From the NCBI GenBank assembly GCA_019054805.1, contig JAHQIY010000001.1, forward strand, positions 10,492,501-10,556,500: 64,000 nucleotides of DNA. The letters are read 5' to 3'. The translations under genes and the position numbers were made by a program. Below the pieces are notes generated by a model. It ran no database searches. It was not told where the DNA came from and saw nothing but the letters and a program-made list of their open reading frames with translations. Numbering within the stretch: the first letter of the stretch is position 1; each line of letters begins with the position of its first letter. Source of the DNA: Brachionus manjavacas. Taxonomy: Eukaryota; Rotifera; Eurotatoria; Ploima; Brachionidae. Below, piece after piece: positions 9,719 to 21,696 of this stretch.

Positions 9719-12046
9719 CTAAAATTTTAAATTATTATAATTTTTTACTTCTGTCCTAGAAGCTACTTCTCTCAATTTAACTACATTGTTTTCTATTTCA
9801 TCTTGACCAACAATGATCGCAAATGGAATTTTATTTTCTTCACAATATTGTAGCTGGTGCAAAATCTTCGGATTAGCTTTATACGAGTGTTCGGTTTTAA
9901 TGTTCGCCTCCCATAGCATTTGACATAATTTTAATCTTTCTTCGACTAGTCCTTTTTGTGGTGTTGCCACATAAACCTCTGTTTCGCAAGCTCTGATTTT
10001 TAAATTATCTCGTTTTATTTTAGCCTCCATCACAGCAAAAAGTCGCTCAACCCCTATTGATAAACCAACACAAGGGACATTTTGTTTCTTGTCAAACATA
10101 TTAACTAATTCATCGTAGCGACCTCCAGCAGCAACTGTTCCTACACCAGAAGAAACATTTACATCAGCATCTTCATCATCCAATTCCAAAATCTCTTTGG
10201 TCTTTTTTCCTTTAGCTTTTTCAATAGCCACTGCCCTAGCAACAGCTTTTTCGGCCAAGGCTTTCTTTTGCTGCTCGGCAATATAATCAACCAATTCACC
10301 TTTTAGAATAGCTTCATAGATTACTCCAGTGTAATAATCTAACCCTCTTGCCAAACTCAGATCGAACAATAGTTTATCTTTTATACCAAATATGGAGCAA
10401 TATTTGAACAATAAGTCAAGATCGTCCAAAGCTTCAGTAGCACTTTTGTTTTTATTCAAAACTTCATCTGATTTTAGCTTGTTAATTAGTTCCATACCAC
10501 CTAATCAAAATTAATATTTAATTAAATTTTCCTAAATTAATCAAGCGAAGTAGAGGTTGTGGAGAAGGACTTGAAGAGCAGGAAAGCCTCGGGTTTTGAC
10601 GGTGTTTCGGAAAAAATGTTGAAAACTCATCTAAGAACCACACTGGAAATATTGAACACCCTATTTAGCAAGAAATGGTGTCAAGAAGTCATACCAGAAG
10701 ACTGGTAAAAGGGTCTTATAGTCAAGCTTCCGAAGAAAGGAAACATAGTTGCAATAGCTCTGGGTAGAATCAGAGTTGCATTGGATGCTGTTCTTAGAGA
10801 AGAACAAGCAGGATTTAGAAGAGTAGAAAGATATATAGACTAAATTTTTGCTCTAAGAAGCATCATAGAACAAAGTCTAGAATGGAACAGTCCACTGTTC
10901 GTAAACTTCATTAGCTTCAAGAAAGCCTTTGATAGCATACACAGAGAAACCTTGTGGGTAAAATTACGATCTTATGGTCTGTAAAAGAAGATAGTGAACA
11001 TGGTAAAGCTCTTTTACGAGGAATTCGAATGAAAATGTAGCAGTGTGTATGACATGGGTAGAAACAAGGGTAAAGGCAAAAATCGCTTAAGTGGAAATCG
11101 AAATTAATGACCTTATGCTCCATAATGAGCGAAAGAGAAAAAAAATGGAAAAATTAATCGAGCACCCACCGCTTAGTTTAGCGTACTCTCCTATTTTGTC
11201 CGCAACTTCGGGATCAATACTCTTCTCTCCGACCAACTCTTTTTTTACATCGGTCCACTCAGTTTTGTCCAGTTTATCTATAGATGAAGAAACTAGACGA
11301 ATTTTATCCTTGGGAACACCGCACACCTCGAACATTCCATCCAACAATTTTCTGTGATTTATTTTTATTTGGAAGTCGCCAAGATCAACTTTTGTTAAAA
11401 TATCAGCCATTATTTTCACACATTCGCTGTCCGGAAGCATTTTGTCATAAACTCCGGCAATATCAAAATCCTTAAAATAATAAAATTTAAATTTAAAAAG
11501 TCTTTTATTTAAAAATGACCAACGCATTGATAAAATTCACGATAGCGGCCTCTGGCCGCGCAAGGCTGGTCCCTGCGATACACTTTTCCAATTTGATATC
11601 GTTTAATATTTATCAATCGATTCATGGCTAGATATCGAGCAAAAGGAACAGTTAGATCGTATCTAAGAGACAAAAGCTCGCCAGCTTGGTCATTCAAGTC
11701 ATAAATAAGCTTGGAGTCTTCTCCATATTTTTGAGTTAAAATTTCTTTTCTTTCAAAAACCGGTGTGTCAATTGTCACAGCTCCGTGCAATTGAAAGCAT
11801 TCAATTATCTTCTTAAAGACATTGTCTCTCACAGCCATTTGCAAAGGATCGAAATCTCTAGTCCCCTTTAAAGTTAATAAGATTGATTGATAATTGGATT
11901 GATTAAGTTACTTTTGGGGCTTTTAACAGAAATTTTCCAACGTCATCTTTTTTGGACTTTTTTTGACTTGGCTGTTGTCGACTATTTTCATTTTTAATGT
12001 CCATTTTGGACATTTTTTCAGTTGTTTGGTCAACTATTTGACTCAT
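9719..12046 (-). CDS. HARS: Histidyl-tRNA synthetase, cytosolic type
   Basis: Charges tRNA-His with histidine using ATP. Exons on the minus strand: 11912-12046, 11524-11865, 11170-11470 and 9719-10500; all junctions are GT-AG and give 519 aa, close to the human length. Diagnostic motifs: KGTRD after exon 1, [28 protein letters not shown], motif 2 [10 protein letters not shown], His[11 protein letters not shown] (about residue 310), [10 protein letters not shown], motif 3 [10 protein letters not shown], then the anticodon-binding domain starting [10 protein letters not shown]. The 45-residue N-terminus is Lys/Gln/Ser-rich and lacks a recognisable WHEP helix pair. A charged, Ala/Lys-rich insertion (about residues 322-373) sits between the HisA motif and AAGGRYDEL. 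The 669-bp third intron holds a dead LINE fragment in antisense orientation. The other introns are 46 and 53 nt. Confidence 0.95.
10541..11090 (+). mobile_element. Decayed LINE reverse transcriptase fragment
   Basis: Plus-strand frames read [13 protein letters not shown], then VKLPKKGN, and in another frame [19 protein letters not shown] and [14 protein letters not shown]. These are fingers and palm motifs of a non-LTR reverse transcriptase. There are in-frame stops and at least one frame change, and the expected Asp of the first catalytic motif (VDFKKAF in relatives) is Ser here (ISFKKAF), so it is inactive. It lies wholly inside an intron of HARS, antisense to the gene. Its family differs from the other LINE pieces in this window. 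Confidence 0.8.
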
Positions 12047-13405
12047 GTTTCGTGCAATTAATTTAACAATTGTATCCTATTTTAGAAATTTTAAATCTAA
12101 AATGATTTGAGACTAAATTCGGTTTGGCTTTAATTTTTAAATTGAGTTCAGAGTAAGAAAAATAAAGGAACTTACTGTTTTTCTTTCTACCAAGAATAAT
12201 CTGCATCGTATCAATTTTAGAAAAAACATTGATAGACCATTTAATTAATTTTAGTTTTCTCAAGATTTAGCATGCCGATGAATTCGAAATTTTTTGTATA
12301 TATGATGCAATTATTCTAATAACATAAAAATTTCAAATTAAACTTGATTTTAGAAGAGTTTTGGTTATTTAATGATAATATTTTAATATTTAAAATATTT
12401 TAGATTTCGTAACTTTGAATTTTTTTACTTAAAATTTTTGCTCTTTTACATTTAATTGCTTTTGAGAGTGTAACTAAAATTCATTTAATCTAAGAGTCTC
12501 ATAATTCATCCCAATGAAAAATTTTTCAGCACAAATATTTTTTCTAGGACAAAAACTGTTGAATACAAATATAAAACTTTTCAAAAAATTAAAAACATTT
12601 TTTTATTCCAAAGAACAATTTTTTTATAAAACACAAAAAAATTGCGTTTAGAAAATTCTTGTAAAAAAAGATTTTTATTTGAGGTGAACTGATTGTTGTT
12701 TGTGTCCAAAATTTTTAACAGTGGGGAACTATTAATCTAATACCACCAATTTCGAATTTAGTGCAAAAATGGTTAAATTTTAATAATTTTGATTTTTTTT
12801 TCACAAAACTGATGAAAAGCTTTGTGATCAAGACATTAATGCTGAAATTTGCAACATTCAACCATTCTTTACTTAATAATATTAAATAAATTTAACTTAA
12901 AAACATTTAAATTTTGAAATTATTTTAATTATTTTATATTTTTTGCTTAATTTTTAAAATTATTTTATAATTTTTTGAATAATGCTTATCACTTTACTGT
13001 TGGAGCAGAATTTTTGCTTCAGTAAATATATTTTTCATAAGTCTGAATCTATTCTTTCATTTTTTGGTAAAAAATAAACAACAAAAACCTCATTTTATGC
13101 ATTTTAATACTTTTTTAAGGTATACTATTTTTAAATTATAATTAAAACGAAAACAAAACTAGTTAGGCATTTATAAATTAAAAATTCTTTTTCAATTAAG
13201 GTAATTTTTACAGCTTAAGAAGTCACCGATGCTTCATCAAATTTACTCCATTAAGCTAAATTCCTATCAAATTAAAAATAGCAAATTTACATACATAACT
13301 AAAAACAATCATCGATATCTGATTGTAAATCACTTTGTAAACAAAAATTAGTAAAATTTGTTTGAGTGTTTAAATCTCTTTTCAAAATTTGAAAAAATCC
13401 AAACA
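12047..13405. other. Divergent intergenic region between HARS and an unknown gene
   Basis: AT-rich stretch between the minus-strand HARS start and the plus-strand gene at 13406. It should contain both promoters, but I see no specific core element I can defend. No further gene. Confidence 0.5.
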
Positions 13406-14584
13406 ATGTTCCAGACTGATCATTTATGCTCGCAAATAGACACTTTATTTTCTTCTATCGGCTCAAAAATTGTCCAAACAAAGACCCTATTGAGCAGTTC
13501 CAACTTCGAGCTTGTTTGTTTGGCCTCTTTCGAGGATACAATTGACCGAAAACTGCAGCAATCCAGACATGATATGATAAGTAAACTAAAAAGGTACTTA
13601 AATATGAGCCTCAGTTCAGGAGATCGAGTTATTTACGTGCCAAAACAAAATTCCATTGACTGCAACAGTTTGCTAAAACTAATCGACTTTGGCTTTTCTA
13701 CAAACCATTGGGACCTCAAGCTACATAACATTCATCTTTTTCTACACAATTCAAGCTTTCATGAAAACAATCTGGAAAAAATTTACATTCAAGCTAGACC
13801 CAGTGTTTTTTTCACTCCTAAAAAACACAAGTTAATTTTATGCAAAGACATACATTTAAATTTGGTTGAAAAAACATTTAAGCGTTTAGAGTTTCAAGTG
13901 GTCAAAAATAACCATGTTGTGCTGGTCACTGAAAGTTGGAATCTAAAATCTTATCAAACATACCAAATTTTGTCCTTCAATTTTTATTTTCTTTTGTTAA
14001 TCAAAGACCAATATCAGTCAAGACTTCTGCTGTACTATTATGACAATGAAAAAAATGACATTTTGGTTGTCAAACAAAGAACTCTGGATCTTAAGCTGAA
14101 GATGCATTTAATGAATAGGTTCGAAGTTATATTTTTAATCAGCGATGCTTTCTATAGGTACATTATTTTCGATTACAATTTAGAATTTGTGGAATTTTTT
14201 GGTCAAAGTGTAAGCCCTAGCGAGCTTTTTTACATCAACGAAACCTGGACTCTTCTCCAGTTATCGTTTAACAAAGCTTTCATTTATGCTTACAACTTCG
14301 CTAGGTCAATGCATTTTATAAAAATAATAAGCAGATTCAGCGGTCACACGATTAGAAATATTTATTTTGAAAAAAATCCCGGGTTTAATCAAATTAGAAT
14401 GGACTCGAGCTTCCGGCTTTTGGTGAAAGTAAATGAAAACAGACTTGCCTATTTTGATTCAAGTGGAAATTTTTTGTTTAACTTAAAATCAAATATAAGT
14501 GCCAAATTTAAAAACTTTAAACTTGTTTCAGACAAATTCATTTATTTTTATAATATACCCAACGTTATTTCGTGTATTGCGTAA
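13406..14584 (+). CDS. Unknown intronless protein, 392 aa
   Basis: The first ATG of a long open frame is at 13406 (MFQTDHLCSQIDTLF); the frame is open 16 codons further upstream without an ATG. The N-terminal 70 residues look helical (heptad-like, ending TIDRKLQQ). The rest alternates hydrophobic and polar residues with frequent Phe and Tyr, as in repeated beta strands, for example LAYFDSSGNFLFNLKSN, which recalls beta-propeller blades of NHL or TRIM-like proteins. No zinc finger, signal peptide or membrane segment is evident. Normal codon use and a 1.2-kb frame support a real gene. I do not recognise the family; the propeller idea is a guess. Confidence 0.7.
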   Translation: MFQTDHLCSQIDTLFSSIGSKIVQTKTLLSSSNFELVCLASFEDTIDRKLQQSRHDMISKLKRYLNMSLSSGDRVIYVPKQNSIDCNSLLKLIDFGFSTNHWDLKLHNIHLFLHNSSFHENNLEKIYIQARPSVFFTPKKHKLILCKDIHLNLVEKTFKRLEFQVVKNNHVVLVTESWNLKSYQTYQILSFNFYFLLLIKDQYQSRLLLYYYDNEKNDILVVKQRTLDLKLKMHLMNRFEVIFLISDAFYRYIIFDYNLEFVEFFGQSVSPSELFYINETWTLLQLSFNKAFIYAYNFARSMHFIKIISRFSGHTIRNIYFEKNPGFNQIRMDSSFRLLVKVNENRLAYFDSSGNFLFNLKSNISAKFKNFKLVSDKFIYFYNIPNVISCIA

Positions 14585-14922
14585 TTGAATGTTCATACAA
14601 TTTTTTAATTAATTATAAATAGATAAATCTTATTTTAGTTTAATAAATCAAGTGTTTTGCAAAAAAAAAAATACTCTAGAAGTTATCCTAGTAGGACTTC
14701 TAAGCAAGTTAATATTCTGGTAGCTAATTATTATTATAACTATTATTTTTTGGAGCTTCAAAAATTTTATTTAAAAATTTCTTAAATTTTAATGAAAAAA
14801 TTTAATTAATTCGAATAAAAATATTGTTTAGAGAGCGTGATCCTTTTAGTCAACTAAAGAATGTATATTGACGATTAAATGATTTTTTAAAAATAAATTT
14901 TTTTAAAAAAAATATCTTCAAA
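14585..14922. other. Convergent intergenic spacer
   Basis: Short AT-rich spacer between the 3' ends of the unknown gene and ADGF copy A. AATAAA-like signals occur after 14630. Nothing else seen. Confidence 0.5.
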
Positions 14923-16873
14923 CTATGTATTGATGAATTTATATAAGAACCCAGTTTGAAAAGTTGAATTGCCAATTAGGATTCCAACATTAACTGTCTC
15001 TGAACTATTTAGATTTAAAATTGGTGTTAAACATTTTATTTCACCTATTCCTATCATATTAGCCTCGGTTTTTATATCATTGAATAAACAATATATTTTT
15101 TGACAAATTGCTTTTTCAAAACCGATTCCAAATATGCTCAATTCGACTTGTTTGTTTGCAGGACCGAATGTTGGTAGCAAATTAGAAACATTTAATTTGA
15201 ATAAAGAAAATCTAGCTCTAGCTGTAAAACAAACACTTGTATATACTTCATCAATAAACTTCTGCCATTCATTTTCAAATTTTTCATATCCTATTTTTTT
15301 CAATTCATGCGGAATCGAACTATACTTGATCGAATTATTAGCTATGATTTTCAAGTCGTACAAATCAAGACCCCAAGCCATATAGGCCAAATAGTAGTCC
15401 ACTGTTAAATCGTTGTAACCAAAGCTTCCCGGATCGTCACCAGCCAAAACAATTGGTATTCCACTTCTGAAAAAGTTTATAGCCGGATGATTTCTTAAAT
15501 CAGAAACATAGCCTTTTTTAGAATAAAAAAAATCAAAATAAAATTTTTATCTTTTCATTTGGAATTTTTACCAAGAATTTGATTGCTAGCAGGACATGCC
15601 TCAATGGCTATACCTCTTTCGACCAAATATTGATACAGTTCAGGATGCTTGATAAGACCGATTCCGTGTCCCACGCGGCTTGTTCTCAGAATAATCGAGT
15701 CGTAAATATTATTCAAAGTAGATACTGCGTCGCCAAATTTAGCTGGTTCCATGTCCTCGGGCCAGTTGGTCTCAGCTGTGTGAAAAATCAAATTAAATGT
15801 TCCATTGCTTGATTGACTGTAGTTGAATCCTCGCATCAAAGTATCACTGTGAAATAGAAGTGTATGGCCTTGATCTTCTTCGCCGACCAAATCAAATCCG
15901 CGGATCATTTGAGGAAATTTCGATTGTATCCTCAAACTTGTGTCCAAAGTTGAGTTGATGTCACTTTTAGATCGACTTCTAGAACCGTAGATAACAAATA
16001 CAAAGTCAATAAGCTGTGGATTTTCTCTTATGTAATTTTTTTAAATTCTATCAACATTTCGAGCTCTTGTTCTGGCTGAATGAACACTTTGTCCAAATTA
16101 TTGTCAACATAATACAGACCACCAAAATTTGAGCGCCTAAATTCAACCAGTTGCACATTTTCTTCCAATGACAAATCCAAGCACGCTTTTAGATAATCGA
16201 ACCTAGTTCGATTGTATTTTGTCAAGTCAGAATAAAAACCAAACACGCCGTATTTGTTTGCTGCTAACCATCTGCCTTTCGAGTCTGTTGGATAGATTTT
16301 TTCATCCAATCCATTCAAAATGCCTGTCAGTGTGGTCTTTTCAATTATTTTTTCTATTGTCCAACTTGAGCCTTTGACTGGAATCCAACCTTTCGGAGCA
16401 TCTTTGGCAAAGTAGCTCAAGAAATGGCTAGTACACTTACACTCAGATGAACTAGATGCACAATCTGGATTGTTGTCTTTGTCGCATATATGAAGCCAGC
16501 TGAACTCGGGTTCTCGACTGAAAACAATTTCCAGGAATTTCTTTCTATTCAACATTTGAAATTCATGGATGTGTAAATTACCGCCTTTGGGCAGCTTGTT
16601 CAAAAATTTGTAAACATTTCTTGAAGTTACGTTGGCCAATTCGGTTTCGATCGGCCTAGAAGGAAAAAAATAATCAGCTGTTTGACCAAACTCTTCAAAT
16701 TTCAGCTTTTCCATGTAAATGTTAACAAATCTTTCTTTGTCATTAAGAATGATTTTTTTAGCAGTCAGATTATTTCGGGCTTCCATGTAAGCATATTGAT
16801 TGAACGGTAAGGGTAGACCCAGTATTGCATTTGATAATTTAATCCAAAAAAATATTGTAATTATTTTTTTCAT
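14923..16873 (-). CDS. ADGF/CECR1-type adenosine deaminase with IPT-like domain, copy A
   Basis: Extracellular conversion of adenosine to inosine. Exons 15572-16873 and 14923-15512, intron 59 nt. Residues 1-19 form a signal peptide. Family features: N-terminal segment with Cys-rich loop (CDKDNNPDC, CKC), zinc motif LPKGGNLHIHEF, GFDLVGEEDQGHT, FHTAET, SRVGHGIGLIKHPE, CPASNQIL, then SDLRNHP and AGDDPGSFGYND. All expected catalytic residues (HxH, Glu, His, Asp) are present. The last 100 residues match an IPT/TIG fold (LLPTFGPANK, FGIGFE, IKCLTP) and end LYKFINT without an anchor. A run of seven T at 16036-16042, where copy B has eight A on the other strand, breaks the frame. Restoring it gives about 630 aa, so this is either a young pseudogene or an assembly error. 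Confidence 0.85.
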
Positions 16874-18550
16874 AGTTATCTATACAAATAAAAGTGATAT
16901 TCCCATTTTTATAAATTCTATTAGCTGTCTAATTTACTCAAAAATTTAAAATTAATCAAAGAAGAAAATTTGTTCAAAATTTTAATTTTAATATAAACAA
17001 ACTTCCATCTCTGCTAATATTTGATTTGGTTTTTACATTATTAACATTATTAGATATTTTAGAAAGTATTTTTTTGAAGAATAATAAAAGTTTTTACTAA
17101 ATTCTTAACAGAAAACTTTCTCTTAGTTCAAAACAATTAGTTAGTGCCTGAATAACATTTATTGTTCGTTAAAAATTATAATAAGTTTTAGTATTAAATA
17201 TAAAAATTAAATCATTTATCAATGTCATTATATTGAATTTATTGAAAGATTATCAATTCTCATTAGATTGAATTTTTAAGGAATATAAAATAACTTATTA
17301 TAAAATAAAAACAAATTGATAACTTGAAAAAATTCTTTTTGTTTGAAATGTCAAACTTCTAAATGAACATTTCTTTATTTTATTCTTAAATTATTATGTT
17401 AAGTTTCATTTTATTTTAAAAAACTAAAATTTAAAAAATTTTATTTGTTATTGTATTAAATGAATTAAATATGAATGGTATTAAACAATTGCTTTAGTTT
17501 AACTTGGTATTTAGGTAATAAAAATGTCAGTAACCCATCGTCTCACAAAAAGAGAATTATTGTCTAAATTTGTTTTAAAATAAATTTCATTTTATAAAAG
17601 TGATATTAAATCATTTAAAATTGAGATCACACAAATTTATTTTTATTTTTAAATATTTATTTAATGGAATAATAATGATTCAAAAATATTCAAAAATTTT
17701 ACGTTTAAAAATCTTGTAGATATCTTCATGTTTTAAAATTATTTTATTTTTTTTGCTTTAATTTATATTTTTTTTTTTATACAATTTGTATTTTAATTTA
17801 ATCATGAACAATTTTTTAGGATATTTATCCAAGTGTGATTATGGAATTTTATTTAAAAAATAACAATTTAATATTCCCATTCTTGAAAAAAATGGAACCT
17901 AAATCTTGAGATGTTTGTGATAAACAAATTATTTTGAATTATGCATTTGATCCAGCGCCAAAAATTGAATAGAAAAAATCATTTTTTTTCATTATTTTTA
18001 GTTTTAGTCTTTTGCCAAAATCTTTAATGCTGCATTTTACTTATATAATTTAAAAAAAATCATGTTTAATAAAGTTTAGTCATTTATTATTAGAAAATTG
18101 ATAAAAAAACTTTAACTTTTTTTAAATCAAATACTAAAAATTTTGATTCTAAATTTAAATTTGAATGCAAAAAAGCTTAGATCAAAACATCAAAACGTTT
18201 AACAATTTTTATAAGTTAGATTTTTTAAAGAATAAAGATTCAATTTTGATTTATTTAAAATTAAATAAAAAATAAGGCTATTCTATAAATCATCAATGAA
18301 ACTATGACTTAGATTTTAATTAAAAAAAAAAAATTAAGAATGCTATTATGCTAAATCAATTTATTGTCCAGTTACAAAAAACACACTATTAAAAAAAATT
18401 TAAAATAAAATACAATTTCAAATAATTTTTTTTAAATTAACTAAATACATTTAGTTGCTTTTAAATTTTCTAAATTATTTAATTGAAAAAATTTTAAGAC
18501 TGATTATTTTTGTATCTAAAATGAAATAATTGCGAAAATTATTTAATTAC
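16874..18550. other. Intergenic, nothing seen
   Basis: Extremely AT-rich sequence between the divergent side of ADGF copy A and the 3' end of the ankyrin gene. No gene, repeat family or RNA that I can support. Confidence 0.5.
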
Positions 18551-20665
18551 TTAAAAGGTCGTTTTGTACAAATTAGCTTCTGAGTTGTCATCATTCAATG
18601 AGCTCAACGAAATTTGCTTTAATTTGTTTTTCGATTCACCAAATTTTTCCTTAATTTCGTTTATTAAATTGTTGTTTTCTTCGGATTTTTTAATTTTTTT
18701 CATTGTTATCTTTCTAAATTTGTAAAATGAATTCAATAGATACACGCATGACTCATTTTTCTTGCCATAATCACACGCTGAATTCCCATTCTTGTCTTTG
18801 ACATCAATAACTGCATCATGATCAAGTAATATTTTGATGAGGTTGACTTTATTTTTCAAGCATGCCAGCATTAAGGGAGTCTGATCTAGCTCAACTCCGA
18901 CTTGATTGACAAAATTTCTAACTCTCTTGTCACAGACATGTATAAAATCACTCGAATTACTCTCATACATTGATTCATATTTTCGGATCAAATTTGAAAT
19001 CAACAACATTGCGACGCCAAAGGTGTTCTCATTATTATCACTATAAGCAAGCCAATGCAAACAGTTAAAGCCATTTTTGGATCTTAGCTCTACATCGATT
19101 GATTTTGACCCAAGCAAAGCGTTTACCACTTCCAGTTTAGACATATGACAGGCCATATGTAATGGTGTTATTTTGGAAATTGGATCACATTGGTTCACAT
19201 TACAACCATGTTTGATTAATAAATTAATTGCTGCTACATTTTTATTGTATACTGCTACATGCAAAGGACTTACGTATCGAACAAATTCAAAGCCGGGCAT
19301 TCTGGTAATTCTATTAACCTAATAGACGTAATTTGTATTAGGATTAATTTCAAAGCCGCAAAATTAAGTCAAATGTTTAAAAATTAAAATTTTATTAAAC
19401 TTTTTTTAAAAGATGAGATAAATTAGTTTTGAGGAAATTCTGTAAATTGTAAGAATTTTTCTGGACCATTTTAAAACAAAAAACAAAAAATTTTCAAGCC
19501 TAAAATTTCTTTGATAAAACCCTTGATTATAATTTTTTTATAATTATTTGACAAAAAAAGCTTTTAAAAAAAAATATCGTTAAAAAGGCAAAATAACCCA
19601 AAAGTCATTTAACCACTCGTAATAAAGTGACTAAATAAATCTTCCTTTTTTGATAAATTAAAATTTAAGATAATAATATAAATTAAAAAAAATTTGACAA
19701 CTCAATGCAAGATACTTTGTTGCACCTTTTTTATCTATAATAAAATCTTAATTTTCTTCTTTTTTTTAAGTAAATCAAATCAAATTTAAATCTAATTGAT
19801 GCTTTATTTTTTGTATTTTTTTTTAAATTAGAAAAATTATTTTAGGTAAAAAGGGGGCAACAAAGGATCGTTATCAAAAAGGAAGAATTTTTTCTTCAAC
19901 TTGTATTAAAATTTCACAATATTGAGTGAATTGAATTATCAAATTTTTAAAAGAACTTAATCAATAGGAAAAAAATAAAAAAATGTCATTTAAGATAATT
20001 ACCTTTGCAAGTATGTTAACATCAGCACCATTTATTATCAAGGAATCAATCATTTTGGCCATCGTATCTGAGTCAATGGGTCTTTGATTAACTTTAACAT
20101 GGTTTAATGAAATATTTCTTAGGTCAGAGTTGGTTTCAGTTCCTATTGAGTGAATTGCCGAGTCCACTGACGCATAAATACGCATTCTCTTGCTCAATTG
20201 TTTGGCAAGTAAATTATTCTGAGACCTGAATTTCTTAGTGTTTAGAATGTCATCACTTTGGTTAGACAAAACGCTATCTTGCATTTCAGAATCGGTCTTT
20301 AAATCGAGATTGTCTAAAGATTTGGACCTGGATTTTAATCGGATGCTGGTATCAATTTTTTTTTGATCAAAAGGTGAGCTAAGACAACATATGTGCAGCG
20401 GGGAAAGTAAAGTAAACTCGTTTGGTTTATTCGGATCAACATTTAAGTCTTCAAGAAGGTACAGTAAACTTTTCAATTGACGAGCTTCGACCGAGAGTAT
20501 AAGTGGAGTATTGCCATAATTGTCAATACTTAAGTTCATTAGGTTTTCTTTCTTAGCAAAATTTTGCAATTCAGTTTTAAGCTTGTCTACTTGGGAATTC
20601 TCAATCGCCTTGCGGATCCTGCTAAATCGATTGTTGATGTAATAGGAGCAAAATATGGAACCCAT
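18551..20665 (-). CDS. Ankyrin-repeat protein, two exons, 476 aa
   Basis: Exon 1 (20003-20665) and exon 2 (18551-19318) join in phase 0 across a 684-nt GT-AG intron, reading LAK then VNRITRMPGFEF. Ankyrin repeats are seen at about residues 45-80 (YGNTPLILSVEARQLKSLLYLL), 90-100 (LLSPLHICCL), 200-220 (LIINGADVN), 230-300 (SPLHVAVYNKNVAAINLLI, TPLHMACH) and 360-400 (TPLMLACLKNKVNLIKILL). A charged Lys/Asn/Glu-rich tail follows. The protein starts MGSIFCS, which fits an N-myristoylation site with a nearby Cys that could be palmitoylated, so it may sit at a membrane. It lies between the two inverted deaminase genes. The exact function of such proteins cannot be read from repeats. Confidence 0.85.
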
Positions 20666-21563
20666 TTATTCAAACGTCTAAAAGTCTTTAAAATAAGTTA
20701 ATTTTTTTCTTTAGTTTCTAAGATAAACTCGTCTTTTGTGAGCTTATGGCAATCAAAGGTGATTGAAATATTTGTGGAAAAAGAATTTATCTCTTAAATA
20801 AAGAAGAGCCAAGCTATTTTTCTTGTTTTTCTTTCTAACTAGAAAAGAAAATTAATGATCTATGAAGTTGAAAACGCAAAGATATTTTATATCCATTGAT
20901 ATCTTGTTTTTGCATTGGCCAGTATTGTTTGTTACTAACTCAATTAAAAGCTATTCATTCGAAACTTGATATTTTTATAAAAATTTTAAATATATTAAAA
21001 AAGCCTCCAGTGAATGTCAAAGTAATACTTTATTATACCTATTTTCAATTTGGAAACATTAAAAACCTTGTAAAATTTGATGCCAACAACATGCAAAAAA
21101 ATCATTAAATGTGAGCTCAAAATCTTTTTTAAAATTGAAGTTGTTCTATAATTTATTGTATTGTAGGCACGTTTGCGACAATAATACCAATCAATCGCCA
21201 ATTTATAGCAATTAGAATTTTTAATGACTCAGATAAAAATTCAAATTTTAATTTAAAAAAAAATTCAATATTCAAAAATTTATTTCAGATTTTGCAATTA
21301 AAAAAAAAATTGTATACTATTTTTTAAAGAAATTGTAAGGTAATCATAGACTAAAAAAAGCTTGTCTTCGTTTTTGGTTGATTAATCAGGAAAATTGAAA
21401 TTTAAAATCAAATTTAAGATTTTTGTCTAATTAACAAGAACGGAATTGATGCTTAACTTTTATCTATCCAAATTATTTTTGTTTAAATTTTTTAGACAAA
21501 AATTAGTTGTCACCTCGCCAAGTATGAATAAAAACTCAAATTTTCAATGAGATCCTTTTTATT

Positions 21564-21614
21564 TATTTTCAAGATGATTTCTTTATATTTTATTTTCAAG
21601 ATGATTTCTTTATA
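21564..21614. repeat. Direct repeat, two 24-bp copies
   Basis: Two identical 24-bp copies with a 27-bp period, at 21564-21587 and 21591-21614 (core TTTTCAAGATGATTTC). Probably slippage or a small tandem duplication. Confidence 0.85.
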
Positions 21615-21696
21615 CTTGAATTTAAAAAAAAATAAAAAATCTACATTATTTACATAAAAGCACTTTTAAGGTCTTTAAAAAAGAGTACTTTATTTT

